Origin: an uncultured Hyphomicrobium sp.
GTDB lineage: Bacteria > Pseudomonadota > Alphaproteobacteria > Rhizobiales > Hyphomicrobiaceae
NCBI GenBank assembly: GCA_934555825.1
Contig: CAKTFJ010000001.1
Span: 310,001 to 374,000, forward strand
Reading direction: 5' to 3'
DNA length: 64,000 bases
In this document: positions 7,464 through 17,400 of the stretch, one piece after another
Numbering within the stretch: the stretch's first letter is position 1
Layout of the letters: the number at the start of each line of letters is the position of its first letter
The notes under the pieces: model-generated
Databases searched by the model: none
Told to the model about the DNA's origin: nothing
Seen by the model: only the letters and a program-made list of their open reading frames with translations
Position numbers and translations under genes: made by a program

Positions 7464-8816
7464 TCAATCGGCCTTCGAAGAATTTTCATCGCCTGTCGAA
7501 GTCCGGCGCGTTGCCAGCACCTTGTCGATGCGGCGGCCGTCAAGGTCGATCACTTCGAGGCGCCATCCCGACGTTTCGATGTATTCGCCCGTACGGGGGA
7601 TGTGCTGAAGCTGAGCCAATAGGAAGCCCGCAACGGTCGTGTAACCGCGCTTCGTCGGCAGTGCGAGGCCAAGAAGGTCCGCCATGGCATCGGCGGGCAT
7701 CGCGCCGGAGAGCAGCAGAGAGCCATCCTCGCGCGTGACGGCGTCCGGATCGTCCTCGTCCGACTTGAACGCGCCGACAATTGCTTCCAACGTGTCGGTC
7801 GGCGTGATCAGGCCTTCGAAGTTGCCGTACTCGTCATGGATGAGCGCAATCGGCACGTCCGCTTCACGCAGCACCGCGAGGGCGTCAAGGGCGTGCATCG
7901 TCTCCGGGATGATGGGCACCTTGCGGATCAGGGGGCGGATGTCGAGCGCTTGGCCGGCGAGAACGGACGCAAGAAGCTCGCGGGCTTGCACGACGCCGAT
8001 CAGGGTATCGACGGACCCTTCGCCGACAGGGATCAGAGAGTGGGGCGTCTCGATGATGAGACGACGGACCTCGTCCTGGCTGGCATTCACGTCCACCCAG
8101 TCGACATCGGTGCGCGGGGTCATCAGATCGATGACGGTGCGGTCGCCGAGGCGCATCACGCCGGAAATCATCTCGCGCTCATGTGTTTCGAGCAAGCCCG
8201 AGGCCTCGGCCTCGGCGATCAGCATGGCGATTTCCTCGTCCGTGATCTGGCTTTCCTTCACCGTGGATACGCGGAACAGGCGGAACACGAGGCGGGTGGA
8301 TGTGTCGAGCAGCCAAACGAATGGGCGCGCAATGCGGGAGAATGTCGACATGGTCGGCGCGACCAAGCACGCAATGGCTTCCGAATGCTTGAGCGCCATA
8401 TTTTTCGGGACGAGTTCGCCGAAAATGACGGACAGATAGGTGATGACGGCGATCACGCTGCCGTAGCCGAGGGGGGCCGCAATTGCGTCCTGAAAGCCGA
8501 GCTCGCGGAGGGCCGCATACGCGCGCGAGCCGAAGGCTTCGCCCGAGTAGACGCCGTTGATGATACCGACGAGCGTGATGCCGATCTGGACCGCGGAGAG
8601 GAAGCGGCCAGGATCGGTGGCGAGTGCGAGGGCTTTTTCTGCGCCGGGTTTTCCGGCGGCTGCCATGGCCTTCAACCGCGTTTGGCGGGCGGATACGATG
8701 GCAAGTTCAGAAAGCGCAAAAAGGCCGTTGACGATGATCAGGGCCAGGACGATCAGTAGCTCGGTCACTTGATGTGTGGCCGACCCGAATTCGTCGAAGC
8801 CACTCCGTGTTGCCAA
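7464..8816 (-). CDS. CNNM/DUF21-CBS-CorC_HlyC membrane protein (hemolysin/CorC family)
   Basis: A 450-residue protein with the three-part architecture of the family: an N-terminal CNNM/DUF21 membrane domain (about residues 15-190, with LIIVNGLFALSELAIVSAR and GITLVGIINGVYSGEAFG), a cytoplasmic CBS pair (about 215-335, MTPRTDVDWVD and HDEYGNFEGLITPTD) and a C-terminal CorC_HlyC domain (about 350-435). Relatives are linked to Mg or Co efflux and to magnesium homeostasis; the historic hemolysin name is not functional evidence. A later start at GTG near 8765 would remove a polar tail of 17 residues. Monocistronic as far as can be seen. Confidence 0.9.
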   Translation of the reverse strand: MATRSGFDEFGSATHQVTELLIVLALIIVNGLFALSELAIVSARQTRLKAMAAAGKPGAEKALALATDPGRFLSAVQIGITLVGIINGVYSGEAFGSRAYAALRELGFQDAIAAPLGYGSVIAVITYLSVIFGELVPKNMALKHSEAIACLVAPTMSTFSRIARPFVWLLDTSTRLVFRLFRVSTVKESQITDEEIAMLIAEAEASGLLETHEREMISGVMRLGDRTVIDLMTPRTDVDWVDVNASQDEVRRLIIETPHSLIPVGEGSVDTLIGVVQARELLASVLAGQALDIRPLIRKVPIIPETMHALDALAVLREADVPIALIHDEYGNFEGLITPTDTLEAIVGAFKSDEDDPDAVTREDGSLLLSGAMPADAMADLLGLALPTKRGYTTVAGFLLAQLQHIPRTGEYIETSGWRLEVIDLDGRRIDKVLATRRTSTGDENSSKAD

Positions 8817-8910
8817 AGGATGCCGGGAATCTATCGGGTGGCAACGTTGCGGTCAATCGAATGCAATCGCGGGCAAATTTCCGTTGCCAACCGGCAGGTT
8901 GGCGGCGGAG

Positions 8911-9108
8911 TTAAGGTTTCGAGTTTTTGAACAAGGCGGCCGCGGCGCTCTCGTGTGCGCGTTTGCGTTCGAGTTCGGCACGTATGCGCTCGATCTCGTC
9001 CGAGAATGCGCCGATGCGCTCCTCCAGCTCTGCGACCGACAAGGTTTCCAGGTTGTCGCCGATGCTTGCGGATTTGCGAGCGGGCGGGCGTACGTCGTCC
9101 CAATCCAT
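8911..9108 (-). CDS. DUF1192 family small protein
   Basis: A 65-residue protein starting MDWDDVRPP, with ETLSVAELEERIGAFSDEIE followed by a charged helix typical of DUF1192. The helix looks coiled-coil-like. The ATG at 9108 fits the family start better than an upstream in-frame candidate at 9156. Function unknown; in Rhizobiales these genes often lie beside the quinone oxidoreductase found here divergently. Confidence 0.85.
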   Translation of the reverse strand: MDWDDVRPPARKSASIGDNLETLSVAELEERIGAFSDEIERIRAELERKRAHESAAAALFKNSKP

Positions 9109-9220
9109 GGCGCTTCCTTCCGGGGCTGCGCGTCGTTCCGCGTCTCCGACACACATGTTCGGCGTCTCGACTATAACGTGTCACTTTACGCGCCTTGTCT
9201 CAAGGCGCCCGCTTGGGCAC

Positions 9221-9353
9221 TTAGAGCCGTTCCGATTTTAGTGGAATCGCAGAACGGCTCTAAGTTTTTGCTGGTCGTGCTTCTTATCGGACACTTTGGG
9301 TCGCATGGCGCCGCCATGACCGGTTCCCACTTTTCCGGAAGCACTCTATGCAT
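9221..9353. repeat. Rhizobiales-type intergenic palindromic repeat
   Basis: TTAGAGCCGTTC (9221-9232) and GAACGGCTCTAA (9252-9263) are perfect 12-base inverted arms; the interior adds CGATT/AATCG (9233-9237, 9245-9249). A second half with ACCGGTTCCCACTTTTCCGG (9319-9338) follows. This two-part layout recurs as a dispersed intergenic repeat in Bradyrhizobium and relatives. It lies between DUF1192 and the oxidoreductase, and ends just before the latter's ribosome-binding site. Confidence 0.65.
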
Positions 9354-9379
9354 CTTGCGAGCCGCTGGAGGAGCTGGAA

Positions 9380-10381
9380 ATGACGACACTGCCCGAGACG
9401 ATGACTGCCATTGCGATCCAGGGCAAAGGCGGTCCTGAGGTGCTCGTTGCCGAAGACCGCGCTTTGCCTGAGCCTGGCCCAGGGCAAGTGCTGATCCGGG
9501 TTGCGGCGGCCGGTGTCAATCGCCCGGACGTTCTCCAGCGCAAAGGGCTCTACCCTGCGCCGAAAGGGCATTCGGAGCTGCCAGGTCTCGAAGTGGCAGG
9601 CACCGTTGCAGCCGTCGGAGAGGGCGTCACCCGCTTCCAGGCGGGGGATCGTGCCATGGCGCTGCTCAACGGTGGCGGTTATGCGACGTTCGCGCTTGCG
9701 GAGGAAGCGGCGACGCTTCCCATTCCCGAAGGCGTGTCCGACATCGAAGCGGCGGCCATTCCCGAGACGTTCTTCACCGTCTGGCACAACGTGTTCGAGC
9801 GGGGTGCGCTGAAAGCCGGTGAATGGCTGCTGGTGCACGGTGGGTCGAGCGGCATCGGCGTGACGGCGATCCAGCTTGCGACGCAGCTTGGTGCAAAAGT
9901 GATTGTGACGGCGGGATCGCAAGAAAAGTGCGACGCGTGCCTCCAGCTCGGCGCGTTGCGGGCAGTGAACTATACGACCGAGGATTTCGTCGAGGTGGTG
10001 AAAGCAGAGACGGCCGGGCGGGGCGTCGATGTCATTCTCGATATGGTGGGCGGCGATTACGTGGATCGCAACATCCGCTCGCTCGGCGATGATGGGCGGC
10101 TCGTCTATATCGGTTTTCAGTCGGGTTCGAAGGTGACGGTCGATCTGATGCGCGTGATGCTGAAGCGGCTCACGCTTACGGGCTCGACGCTGCGCATTCG
10201 CCCGACGGAGGTGAAGGGCGCGATTGCGCGCGAGGTCGAGATGCACGCGCTGCCGCTGGTTGCCGGCGGGAACGTGCGCGTCGTGATCGATAGCACATTT
10301 CCGCTACGGGATGCGGCGGCCGCTCACGCACGGATGGAAACGAGCCAGCACATTGGCAAGATCGTGCTGACCGTCGCGTAG
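9380..10381 (+). CDS. NAD(P)H quinone oxidoreductase (PIG3/QOR type, MDR superfamily)
   Basis: A 333-residue medium-chain dehydrogenase/reductase without zinc ligands, closest in pattern to PIG3-like quinone reductases (PEVLVAEDRALPEPGPGQVL at the N-terminus, GVNRPDVLQRKGLYP near 52, nucleotide-binding HGGSSGIGVTAIQLA near 153-167). It should reduce quinones with NADPH. GGAGG lies 8 bases before the ATG at 9380, which decides this start over an internal ATG at 9401. It is convergent with the HAD gene 9 bases downstream. Confidence 0.9.
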   Translation: MTTLPETMTAIAIQGKGGPEVLVAEDRALPEPGPGQVLIRVAAAGVNRPDVLQRKGLYPAPKGHSELPGLEVAGTVAAVGEGVTRFQAGDRAMALLNGGGYATFALAEEAATLPIPEGVSDIEAAAIPETFFTVWHNVFERGALKAGEWLLVHGGSSGIGVTAIQLATQLGAKVIVTAGSQEKCDACLQLGALRAVNYTTEDFVEVVKAETAGRGVDVILDMVGGDYVDRNIRSLGDDGRLVYIGFQSGSKVTVDLMRVMLKRLTLTGSTLRIRPTEVKGAIAREVEMHALPLVAGGNVRVVIDSTFPLRDAAAAHARMETSQHIGKIVLTVA

Positions 10382-10390
10382 CTCTTGTCG

Positions 10391-11251
10391 TTAAGCGAGC
10401 GCGGGCATGGCGGCGAGCGGGCGGATCGCGGGATCGCGGAACAGTTCGTCGAGTGCAGCGCTCGTCAATTCCGACGTGACGTGGATGCCGCTTGGGATGA
10501 AGATGCTGTCGATCCCGGCGCGCGCTGCGCCGGTGATGTCGGTGCGGATGCCATCGCCGATTGCGAGGACGCGCTCGCGTGCGACCGGCTTCGCGCGCAG
10601 CTTGGTGAGCGCTTCGAAGGCGAGATCATAAATGGGTCCATGCGGCTTGCCGGCATACGAGACGCGGCCTCCCAGTTTCTCGTACGCGGCGGCAATCGCG
10701 CCCGCGCAATAGACGATCTTATTTCCGCGCTCGACGGTGAGATCCGGGTTGGCGCAGATCATCGGCACGTCGCGTGCGGCAAAGTCCGCCAGCAGCGATG
10801 CGTAATCGTCGGGTGTTTCCGTCTCGTCGTCGAACAGGCCCGTGCAGGAGATGATCTCGGCTGTCGCTGCGTCCGACAGTGTAATAGGAAGCCCGTCATA
10901 GACGGGTGCGTCGCGCTCGGGGCCGAGCGGAAAGACGGGACGGCCCGCATATGCGCCGATGAGGGCGCGGGCGGCATCGCCGGACGTCAGGATTGCGTCC
11001 CAGGCGGCGCGCGGCACGCCAATACGGTCGAGTTGCTCGGCGACGCTTGTGTGCGGGCGGGGCGCGTTCGAGAGCAGCAAAACAGTGCCTCCCGCCTCGC
11101 GAAAGCGGATGCAGGCGTCGCTCGCGCTTTGGAATGGCGCGACGCCGTTGTGCATGACGCCCCAGATGTCGGTCAGCCACGCATCGCGCGCGGAGCCGAG
11201 GTCATTGATCGAGGCGAGGATGGGGATAGGTCGGTTGGTCAGTGTGGTCAT
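10391..11251 (-). CDS. TIGR01459-family HAD hydrolase
   Basis: A 286-residue HAD-superfamily phosphatase of the NagD-like class II-A group. Motif I is LTDIWGVMHNG (the second catalytic Asp is replaced by a WGV context as in this subfamily), motif II LLLSNAP, and the C-terminal part has GKPHGPIY and the motif IV region LAIGDGIRTDITGA. The family is nearly confined to alphaproteobacteria and its substrate is unknown. The ATG at 11251 gives the family N-terminus; an upstream ATG at 11305 would add an unlikely 18-residue leader and overlap the adjacent terminator region. Confidence 0.87.
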   Translation of the reverse strand: MTTLTNRPIPILASINDLGSARDAWLTDIWGVMHNGVAPFQSASDACIRFREAGGTVLLLSNAPRPHTSVAEQLDRIGVPRAAWDAILTSGDAARALIGAYAGRPVFPLGPERDAPVYDGLPITLSDAATAEIISCTGLFDDETETPDDYASLLADFAARDVPMICANPDLTVERGNKIVYCAGAIAAAYEKLGGRVSYAGKPHGPIYDLAFEALTKLRAKPVARERVLAIGDGIRTDITGAARAGIDSIFIPSGIHVTSELTSAALDELFRDPAIRPLAAMPALA

Positions 11252-11304
11252 CGCGCATGAGTAGCATCGAAATGCGTGACGCGGGTGCGTCAGGTTGGAC
11301 ATCA

Positions 11305-11335
11305 TGAAAAAGGAGGGATCCGCGGATCCCTCCTT
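11305..11335 (-). terminator. Intrinsic terminator after the EAL protein gene
   Basis: AAGGAGGGATCCG / CGGATCCCTCCTT (11310-11335) is a perfect 26-base palindrome. On the minus strand it is followed by a T run (forward AAAAA at 11307-11311). It lies 25 bases beyond the minus-strand stop at 11361. Confidence 0.75.
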
Positions 11336-11360
11336 GAATGGTTAAGCCTGCGGTCTCTGA

Positions 11361-13118
11361 TCAGGCCGCCGCGGTTGCGTTGCGATTGCGCGTGACGTCG
11401 GCGCGTACCGGACGCGGCCCGCCGAAGAGCTGGCCCTGACCCAGGAGAACACCGAAGCCAAACACGCGCGCAAGCTTGTCGTCATCGTCGATGTGCTCGA
11501 CCACGAGCGTCAGGCCGTGCTTGGCGAGGTGGCGGCACACATCGCTCGACGGCAGGCGCCCGCTCGGGGCTGGCAGGCCTTCGAGGAATACGGATGCGTC
11601 GAGCTTCACAAAGGCGAAGCCCTGCTCTGCGAGTGCCTCGAAGTCCATGTCGAGGTCGGTGATGTGGCTGAGTGCGAAGCGGAAGCCGAGTGCGCGCATG
11701 TCGGCGAGCGAATCCCACTCCGGCGTGGAGAAGCCGCGCACGTCGCTCTGCGTGAACGAGAGCACAAGCTGGGTCGCGAGGCTTGCGCGCTGATGCAGCG
11801 TCTCGGCCAGCTCGCCGAGGAAGTGCTCGTCGGCAACGGATTCGCCGCTGAACGTGGAAAAGACGGATCCAGCCTTGCCGCGTTCCTCCAGACGGCGCGC
11901 GACGGCAGCGGTGCGCGTGACGCGGACGCCGTCGAACAGCGGAAGCAGACCCGTGCCGCGGAGATCCGGTCCGTCGGGTGTGACGTCGAGCACGTTGCCG
12001 TCGCTGTCGCGCAGGCGGACGCAGACTTCGTAATGGCGCGTCTGCTGGTCTTCGAGGCCGAGGATTGGCTCAAGCGTCACGTCGATCCGCCCCGCAGAGA
12101 TGGCGTCCGCCATCAAGCGCGCGCGGGCATCGGCGGCCGATTGCGGACGCGGGGCCGGTGCCGCGCCCCGCACGAAGGGGGGCAGCGGGGGCGGAAGCGG
12201 CTGCTGCTCGTGGGCAGGTGCCGCGAACGATGCTTCACGCGGGCCGCCCGAAGCCGTCCGCATCGTGCCCGCCGTCATGCGAAGCGCTTCGATGGCGTGG
12301 TCGACGTTCGCTTCCGGAACGGCGCGGGCGCCCGATCCAGAAGAAAGGCTCGCTTCTATCTGCTCGGCGGCGTTGACCTCTTCGAGCAGGCGTTTGATCG
12401 CGTCCTGAATCACTTCGACATCGGCTTCGCGCGGGACGGCGGGGCGCTCTGGTTGTGTGGTGGCTTTCGGCTGCGGTGCCGGTACGCCAGGGCGCTGTGC
12501 GTAGCCGAGGTCGGTCGACGGCGTCTCAGGAGTTCCTGCCGCGCCCGGAACTCGGCCGGTCACGAATGGCGGAAGCTCTTCCTGGCTGGTCGTCTGTTCA
12601 CGGCTTGTGGGCGGCGCTGGGCGAAACGACCAGAAATCGTCTGCGTCGTCGTCCTCCTCGACTGCACTTTTGATCGCAGCAGGGGAGGGAGGAGCGGCCT
12701 TCAGCGGCGGCGGGCCCGCGCGCTCGGCGGGGCGTCCGGCTGGAGGTGCAGCCTCGCCGCGTCCGGGCATGCGCGGTGGCATCGGGCCTGCGCCTGCTGC
12801 GTGACCTGCAGCACCCATGGGCCGCGGGCCACGTGCGCCCGCCGCGGAAGGGCCTGGGGCCGGACGTCCATCGTCCTTCAGTCGCCGGATTTCCTGCTCT
12901 CGGCGGTCGCGCGCCGGCACCACGTCGTGGACGCGTCTTTCCCGGCGCCAGGCGAGGGCATGTCCGGTGACCAGAAGGAGAAAGGCAGCGAGCGCGGCCG
13001 TCGTCACTACCGGGCCAGGCACCCCGATGTGCTGGTAGAGCGCGACGGCGGTGGCGGTTGTGACCAGCCCCATGGCCACGACCAACACTGTCTGTGAGCC
13101 TGTCTGATTTTGCGTCAT
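11361..13118 (-). CDS. Membrane-anchored protein with degenerate EAL domain
   Basis: A 585-residue protein: two N-terminal membrane helices (residues about 8-55), a long Pro/Ala-rich linker (about 70-330) and a C-terminal EAL-like domain (about 335-575). Hallmarks of active cyclic-di-GMP phosphodiesterases are lost: the EAL tripeptide region reads YEVCVRL, the DDFGTG loop is replaced by SHITDLDMD, and the late acid motif reads VVEHIDDDDKL. It therefore probably binds ligand or partner rather than hydrolysing c-di-GMP. The start at 13118 has GGAG upstream and begins just before the first helix; an in-frame upstream start at 13262 is rejected. Terminator follows. Confidence 0.8.
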   Translation of the reverse strand: MTQNQTGSQTVLVVAMGLVTTATAVALYQHIGVPGPVVTTAALAAFLLLVTGHALAWRRERRVHDVVPARDRREQEIRRLKDDGRPAPGPSAAGARGPRPMGAAGHAAGAGPMPPRMPGRGEAAPPAGRPAERAGPPPLKAAPPSPAAIKSAVEEDDDADDFWSFRPAPPTSREQTTSQEELPPFVTGRVPGAAGTPETPSTDLGYAQRPGVPAPQPKATTQPERPAVPREADVEVIQDAIKRLLEEVNAAEQIEASLSSGSGARAVPEANVDHAIEALRMTAGTMRTASGGPREASFAAPAHEQQPLPPPLPPFVRGAAPAPRPQSAADARARLMADAISAGRIDVTLEPILGLEDQQTRHYEVCVRLRDSDGNVLDVTPDGPDLRGTGLLPLFDGVRVTRTAAVARRLEERGKAGSVFSTFSGESVADEHFLGELAETLHQRASLATQLVLSFTQSDVRGFSTPEWDSLADMRALGFRFALSHITDLDMDFEALAEQGFAFVKLDASVFLEGLPAPSGRLPSSDVCRHLAKHGLTLVVEHIDDDDKLARVFGFGVLLGQGQLFGGPRPVRADVTRNRNATAAA

Positions 13119-13491
13119 GATCCCGTCTTCTCCGCTACTCTTTGCGCGCTCCGTAGCGCCTAGCGCGCACCCCACCCGATTCCGCCCGCACGAATCGCTG
13201 GGGTCAGAGTCACGACCTTGAGGCCCTAAGGCAATGTACCGGGGCGCGGGTATCACCAGCATTTCGTGAGGCGGGCGGACGGCTTAGGGAGAAGCGTGGC
13301 GATAATGCATCGGCCGGACGTCCTGGACCGACAAAACGTCCCCCCTGGGGAGAGCCGCAATGGCGCCACTGTCGAGCCCAGAGGCAACCCGAATCGGGGC
13401 GCCGTTTAGATGTCGTTAGGCGAATCGGCATGGTATCGTCGTGTCCGGGCCGCTTCGCTTCCGTCCGGCGTACGAAGGAGACCACGACCCG
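13119..13491. other. Divergent intergenic region, EAL protein / SDR-like protein
   Basis: About 370 bases with no gene recognised. It must hold both promoters. AAGGAG lies about 12 bases before the ATG at 13492. No strong promoter or operator pattern could be picked out. Confidence 0.5.
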
Positions 13492-14241
13492 ATGTTGATG
13501 AGTGTGATTGCGCGCTGCGCTGAGTCTGTTGCCACGCCCGAAATCACGGGTTCTCGCGTTCTCATCTCCGGCCTGACCGCGACCGCAGGCTTTGATATTG
13601 CCCGTACTTTCGCCGATCATGGCGCGCGGCTGGTGGTCCAATCGCCGGACGACGGCCCCGAGATGACCGAGCTCGGCGCCGTGCTTGCCGAGAATGCGGC
13701 GGAGGTCCGCCTTTTCAACGATCCGCTTACGAGCGACGAGGACGCGCGTCGCCTAGTCCAGACGACGGTGCAGGACTTCGGTGGGCTCGATGCGGTCATC
13801 AATCTCGTTTCGGTGGACGCGGATGCGATTGCCGCACTCGAGACGATGGAGGATGTCGAAGGGCTGGTTGCAGAGACTCTGCGCTTTCCGTTCATGCTCA
13901 CGGAGTTTGCGGCCAACCGCATGCGGGTCGTGTGGACGGAGGGCATGATCCTCAACGTCGTCCGGATTGGCTCGTCCCGAAGCGGCCGCGCCATGATGTT
14001 CGCCGATGTGTTGCGCGCGCGTCTTGCCGACATGACGCGTGGCCTCGCCGAGGAATGGGCGGATGCTGGAATTCGTGTGAACGCGATTGCGCCGCCGTCA
14101 TCCGTGGCTGCGATGAGCGGCGACGTGGCGGCGTCGGATGCGGATCTGGCGACTGTTGCGCTCGACCTCGCGAGCCGCAAAGCCCGCAGCGTGACGGGCC
14201 ATGTGCTCGATGCCGAGGGTGCCGCGCGCCGCTGGTGCTGA
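13492..14241 (+). CDS. SDR-family protein with lost catalytic motifs
   Basis: A 249-residue Rossmann-fold protein of the short-chain dehydrogenase/reductase type. The overall order is kept (cofactor loop RVLISGLTATAGFDIARTFA, then DFGGLDAVINLVS, then GIRVNAIAPPSS, then a C-terminal GHVLDAEGAA), but the glycine-rich TGxxxGxG motif is degraded and the YxxxK catalytic pair is absent: the expected site reads SRSGRAMMFADVLRARL. It probably does not act as a normal oxidoreductase. Start chosen at ATG 13492 because of the AAGGAG; ATG 13498 is also possible. Confidence 0.72.
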   Translation: MLMSVIARCAESVATPEITGSRVLISGLTATAGFDIARTFADHGARLVVQSPDDGPEMTELGAVLAENAAEVRLFNDPLTSDEDARRLVQTTVQDFGGLDAVINLVSVDADAIAALETMEDVEGLVAETLRFPFMLTEFAANRMRVVWTEGMILNVVRIGSSRSGRAMMFADVLRARLADMTRGLAEEWADAGIRVNAIAPPSSVAAMSGDVAASDADLATVALDLASRKARSVTGHVLDAEGAARRWC

Positions 14242-14267
14242 GTTCGTCCGACGAAGCATCTCCTACC

Positions 14268-14391
14268 CTTGTCATCCTGGGTGGCGCGATAGCGCCGACC
14301 CGCAGGAGCCAGGGTCCCACGTTCCGACCGCCGCCTCTTGCTGCCCATCGGTCCGTCGCTGTCGTGCCGCCGCTGCGGCCGGGCTGACAAG
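14268..14391. repeat. 124-base palindromic intergenic repeat
   Basis: The ends CTTGTCATCCTGG (14268-14280) and CCGGGCTGACAAG (14379-14391) are inverted copies with few mismatches. Inside is a hairpin GGCGC-GATA-GCGCC (14283-14296). Elements starting TGTCATCC with G/C-rich inner hairpins are common dispersed repeats in alphaproteobacterial intergenes. It separates two convergent genes and could end transcription on both strands. Confidence 0.55.
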
Positions 14392-14400
14392 TGTGGGAAC

Positions 14401-17400
14401 TCATTCCGCCGGGGAGGCGGCGTGGTCGGCTGCTGGGGTCTCCTCGGTCGCGACGGCATCGCCTACGAAGCTCAAGACCGTCGGCACGACGAACAACGTC
14501 AGCAGCGTGCCGAGGCTGAGGCCGCCCACGATGACCCAGCCGATCTGCTGACGGCTTTCGGCACCGGCGCCGTCGGCAAGCGCGAGCGGCACGGCGCCCA
14601 GCACCATTGCGCCCGTCGTCATCAGGATTGGGCGCAGGCGCAGCGTCGACGCCTCCACGACGGCCTCTGCGCGCCGCATTCCGCGCGCGGCGAGCTGGTT
14701 GGTGAACTCGACGATCAGAATGCCGTGCTTGGTGATTAGGCCAACGAGCGTTACGAGGCCGATTTGCGAATAGACGTTGAGCGATCCGCCGACGTAGTAG
14801 AGCGCGCCGAGCGCGCCGGCCATGGAGAGCGGAACCGTCACCAGGATGATCAGCGGATCGCGGTAGCTTTCGAACTGTGCAGCCAACACGAGATAGATGA
14901 AGGCGAGCGCCATGACGAAGACCATGGCGAGGCTCTGGCTGGATGCGCGGTAGTCGCGGCTTTGGCCGTTGACGTCGGTTTGGGTCGTGGAAGGCAAAAC
15001 CTCGTCCACGACGCGCTCGATGTGATCGAGAACCTCGCCCAACGCGTAGCCCGGCGAGATGCTTGCGGAGATCGTGACGGAGCGAAGCTGGTTGAACCGT
15101 CTGAGCTCCTTGGGCGCGATGTCCTCCACAACTCTCACGATGTTGGACAACTGGATCATCTCGCCTGTGGGCGAGCGCAGAAAGATCGTGTCAAGCGCGG
15201 CAGGCGTTGAACGGTCCGGAATGTCAAGCTGGACCATGACGTCATACTGCTCGCCGTTCATCTCGAAGCGCGTGACTTGCCGCCCGCCGAGCAGCGTTTC
15301 GAGGGTGCGCCCCACGACGTTCACGTCGAGGCGCAAGTCCGATACCTTGGCGCGGTCCATCTCAATACGGAACTCGGGCGTGTTCAGCTTCAGGTCCGTA
15401 TCGAGGCTTTCGAGGCCCGGATAGGTCTCCAGCTTGCCGAGGACCTTTTTCGCCATCTCGTCGAGCTCCTCGTAACTCGCGGACGATTGCAGGACGAATT
15501 CGACAGGTTTGCTCGATCCGCGCTGGCCGAAGGCATTCGGATTGGGCACCGCTGCAAGCACACCGGCGATGCGGCGAACCTTTGGACTGATCTCGCGCGT
15601 GATTTCCTGCTGAGAGCGCTGGCGCTCGCTCCAATCTTTGAGCGGCGCGAAAATCAGGAAGCCAGACACCTCTGGATTGCCGTCGATCACGAGGCGTGAG
15701 CTGATTTCCGGAACGTCAGAGAGGATCGCGTCGGCTTGCGAGCTATAGCGGCTCGTGTAGGCAAGCGTTGCGCCTTCTGGCCCGCTGCCGCGCACGCGGA
15801 TCACACCGCGATCCTCGACGGGGGCCAGCTCGGATTTGAGATTGACGAAGAAGTACGCGCACGAGCCCGCCACCGCGACAGCAAGTAGAATGACGACGCT
15901 GCGGTGCGCGAGAGTCGCATGGAGCAGCCGGCGATAGCCGCGCTCCATGCCGTTCAGGAAGCGCTCGATGAGCATGAAGATGCGACCTGGCTTCTTCTGA
16001 TGCTTCAGGAGGCGTGAGCACATCATCGGCGTCAGTGTGAGCGCGACGAAACCGGAGATGATCACGGCGCCGGCAAGCGTGAGTGCGAATTCGAGGAACA
16101 GTCGGCCTGTCTTGCCGGGTGCGAAAGCGATGGGCGCGTAGACGGCCGCGAGCGTCAGCGTCATGGCGATGACGGCAAAGCCAATCTCGCGCGTGCCTTT
16201 GTTCGCGGCGTCGATGGGCTTCATGCCCTCTTCGATGTGGCGATAGATGTTTTCGAGTACGACGATGGCGTCGTCGACGACGAGGCCGATGGCCAACACC
16301 ATGGCGAGCAGGGTCAGCGTATTCACGCTGAAGCCGAACGCGAACATGAGCGTGAATGTGCCGATCAAGGAGATCGGAATGGTGACGATCGGGATCAGAG
16401 ATGCGCGAGGCGACCGCAGGAAGAAGATGATGACGATCACGACGAGGAGGATGGCTTCCGCAATCGTCACGTAGACGGCCTGAATCGATCGCTCGATGAA
16501 GATGGCATCGTCGTTGGCGACGTGCGCCTTCATGCCATCCGGCATCGTTTCGTTGATCCGCGGGAGCAAGTCGCGGACCGCCTTCGACACGTCGAGAGGG
16601 TTCGATACAGCTTGTTTGATCACGCCGACCGCAATGGCCGTTCCGCCCTCGAAGCGGCTTTCACGCCGCTCGTCGAATGCGCCCAGTTCGACGCGTGCGA
16701 CCTCGCCCAGTTTTACCTGATGGTTGCCGGAAACCTTGATGACGATGTCGCGGAATTCCTCCGGCGTCACCAGACCGGTGCGGGACAACACGCTGAACTC
16801 GCGGTTGGCGCTCTCGATGCGTCCTGAGGGCAGCTCGACGTTCTGGGCGCGCAGTGCGTTCTCGATGTCTTGCACGGTCAAGGCGAAGGCTGCCAGACGC
16901 TCGCGGTCGATCCAGATGCGCATGGCGTATCGCCGCTCGCCGTAGATCGTCACGTCGGCAACGCCGTTGAGGTTCTTGAACTGGTCGATGACGAAGCGGT
17001 CGATGTAGTCGGTGATCTGCAGCGGGTTCAGCACCGGCGAATTGAACACCAGGAGCATGATCGGCTGGGCGTCCGCCTCCACTTTGGCGATGACGGGCTC
17101 GTCGATCTCGTCGGGAAGACGCCCGCGGACGCGCGAGACGCGATCACGCACGTCGCTCGCTGCGACGTCCTGATCGATCTCGGGGCGGAAGCGCACGCTG
17201 ATGCGGCTTTCCTCGGAGCGGCTGAAGGAGTCGATGACGTCGATGCCCGGGATTCCGGCGATGGATCCTTCGAGGATCTGCGTGACCTGGGATTCGACGA
17301 TTTTGGCCGACGCTCCCGGATAGCGTGTCTGTACCGAGACCACGGGCTCGTCGACGTTCGGGTATTCGCGCACTGTGAGGCGCGAGTAGGAGACGAAGCC

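Noticed and set aside
11493..13097. Plus-strand open frame of 534 codons over the EAL protein gene
   Set aside because: Reverse frame of a supported gene; no motif, no ribosome site.
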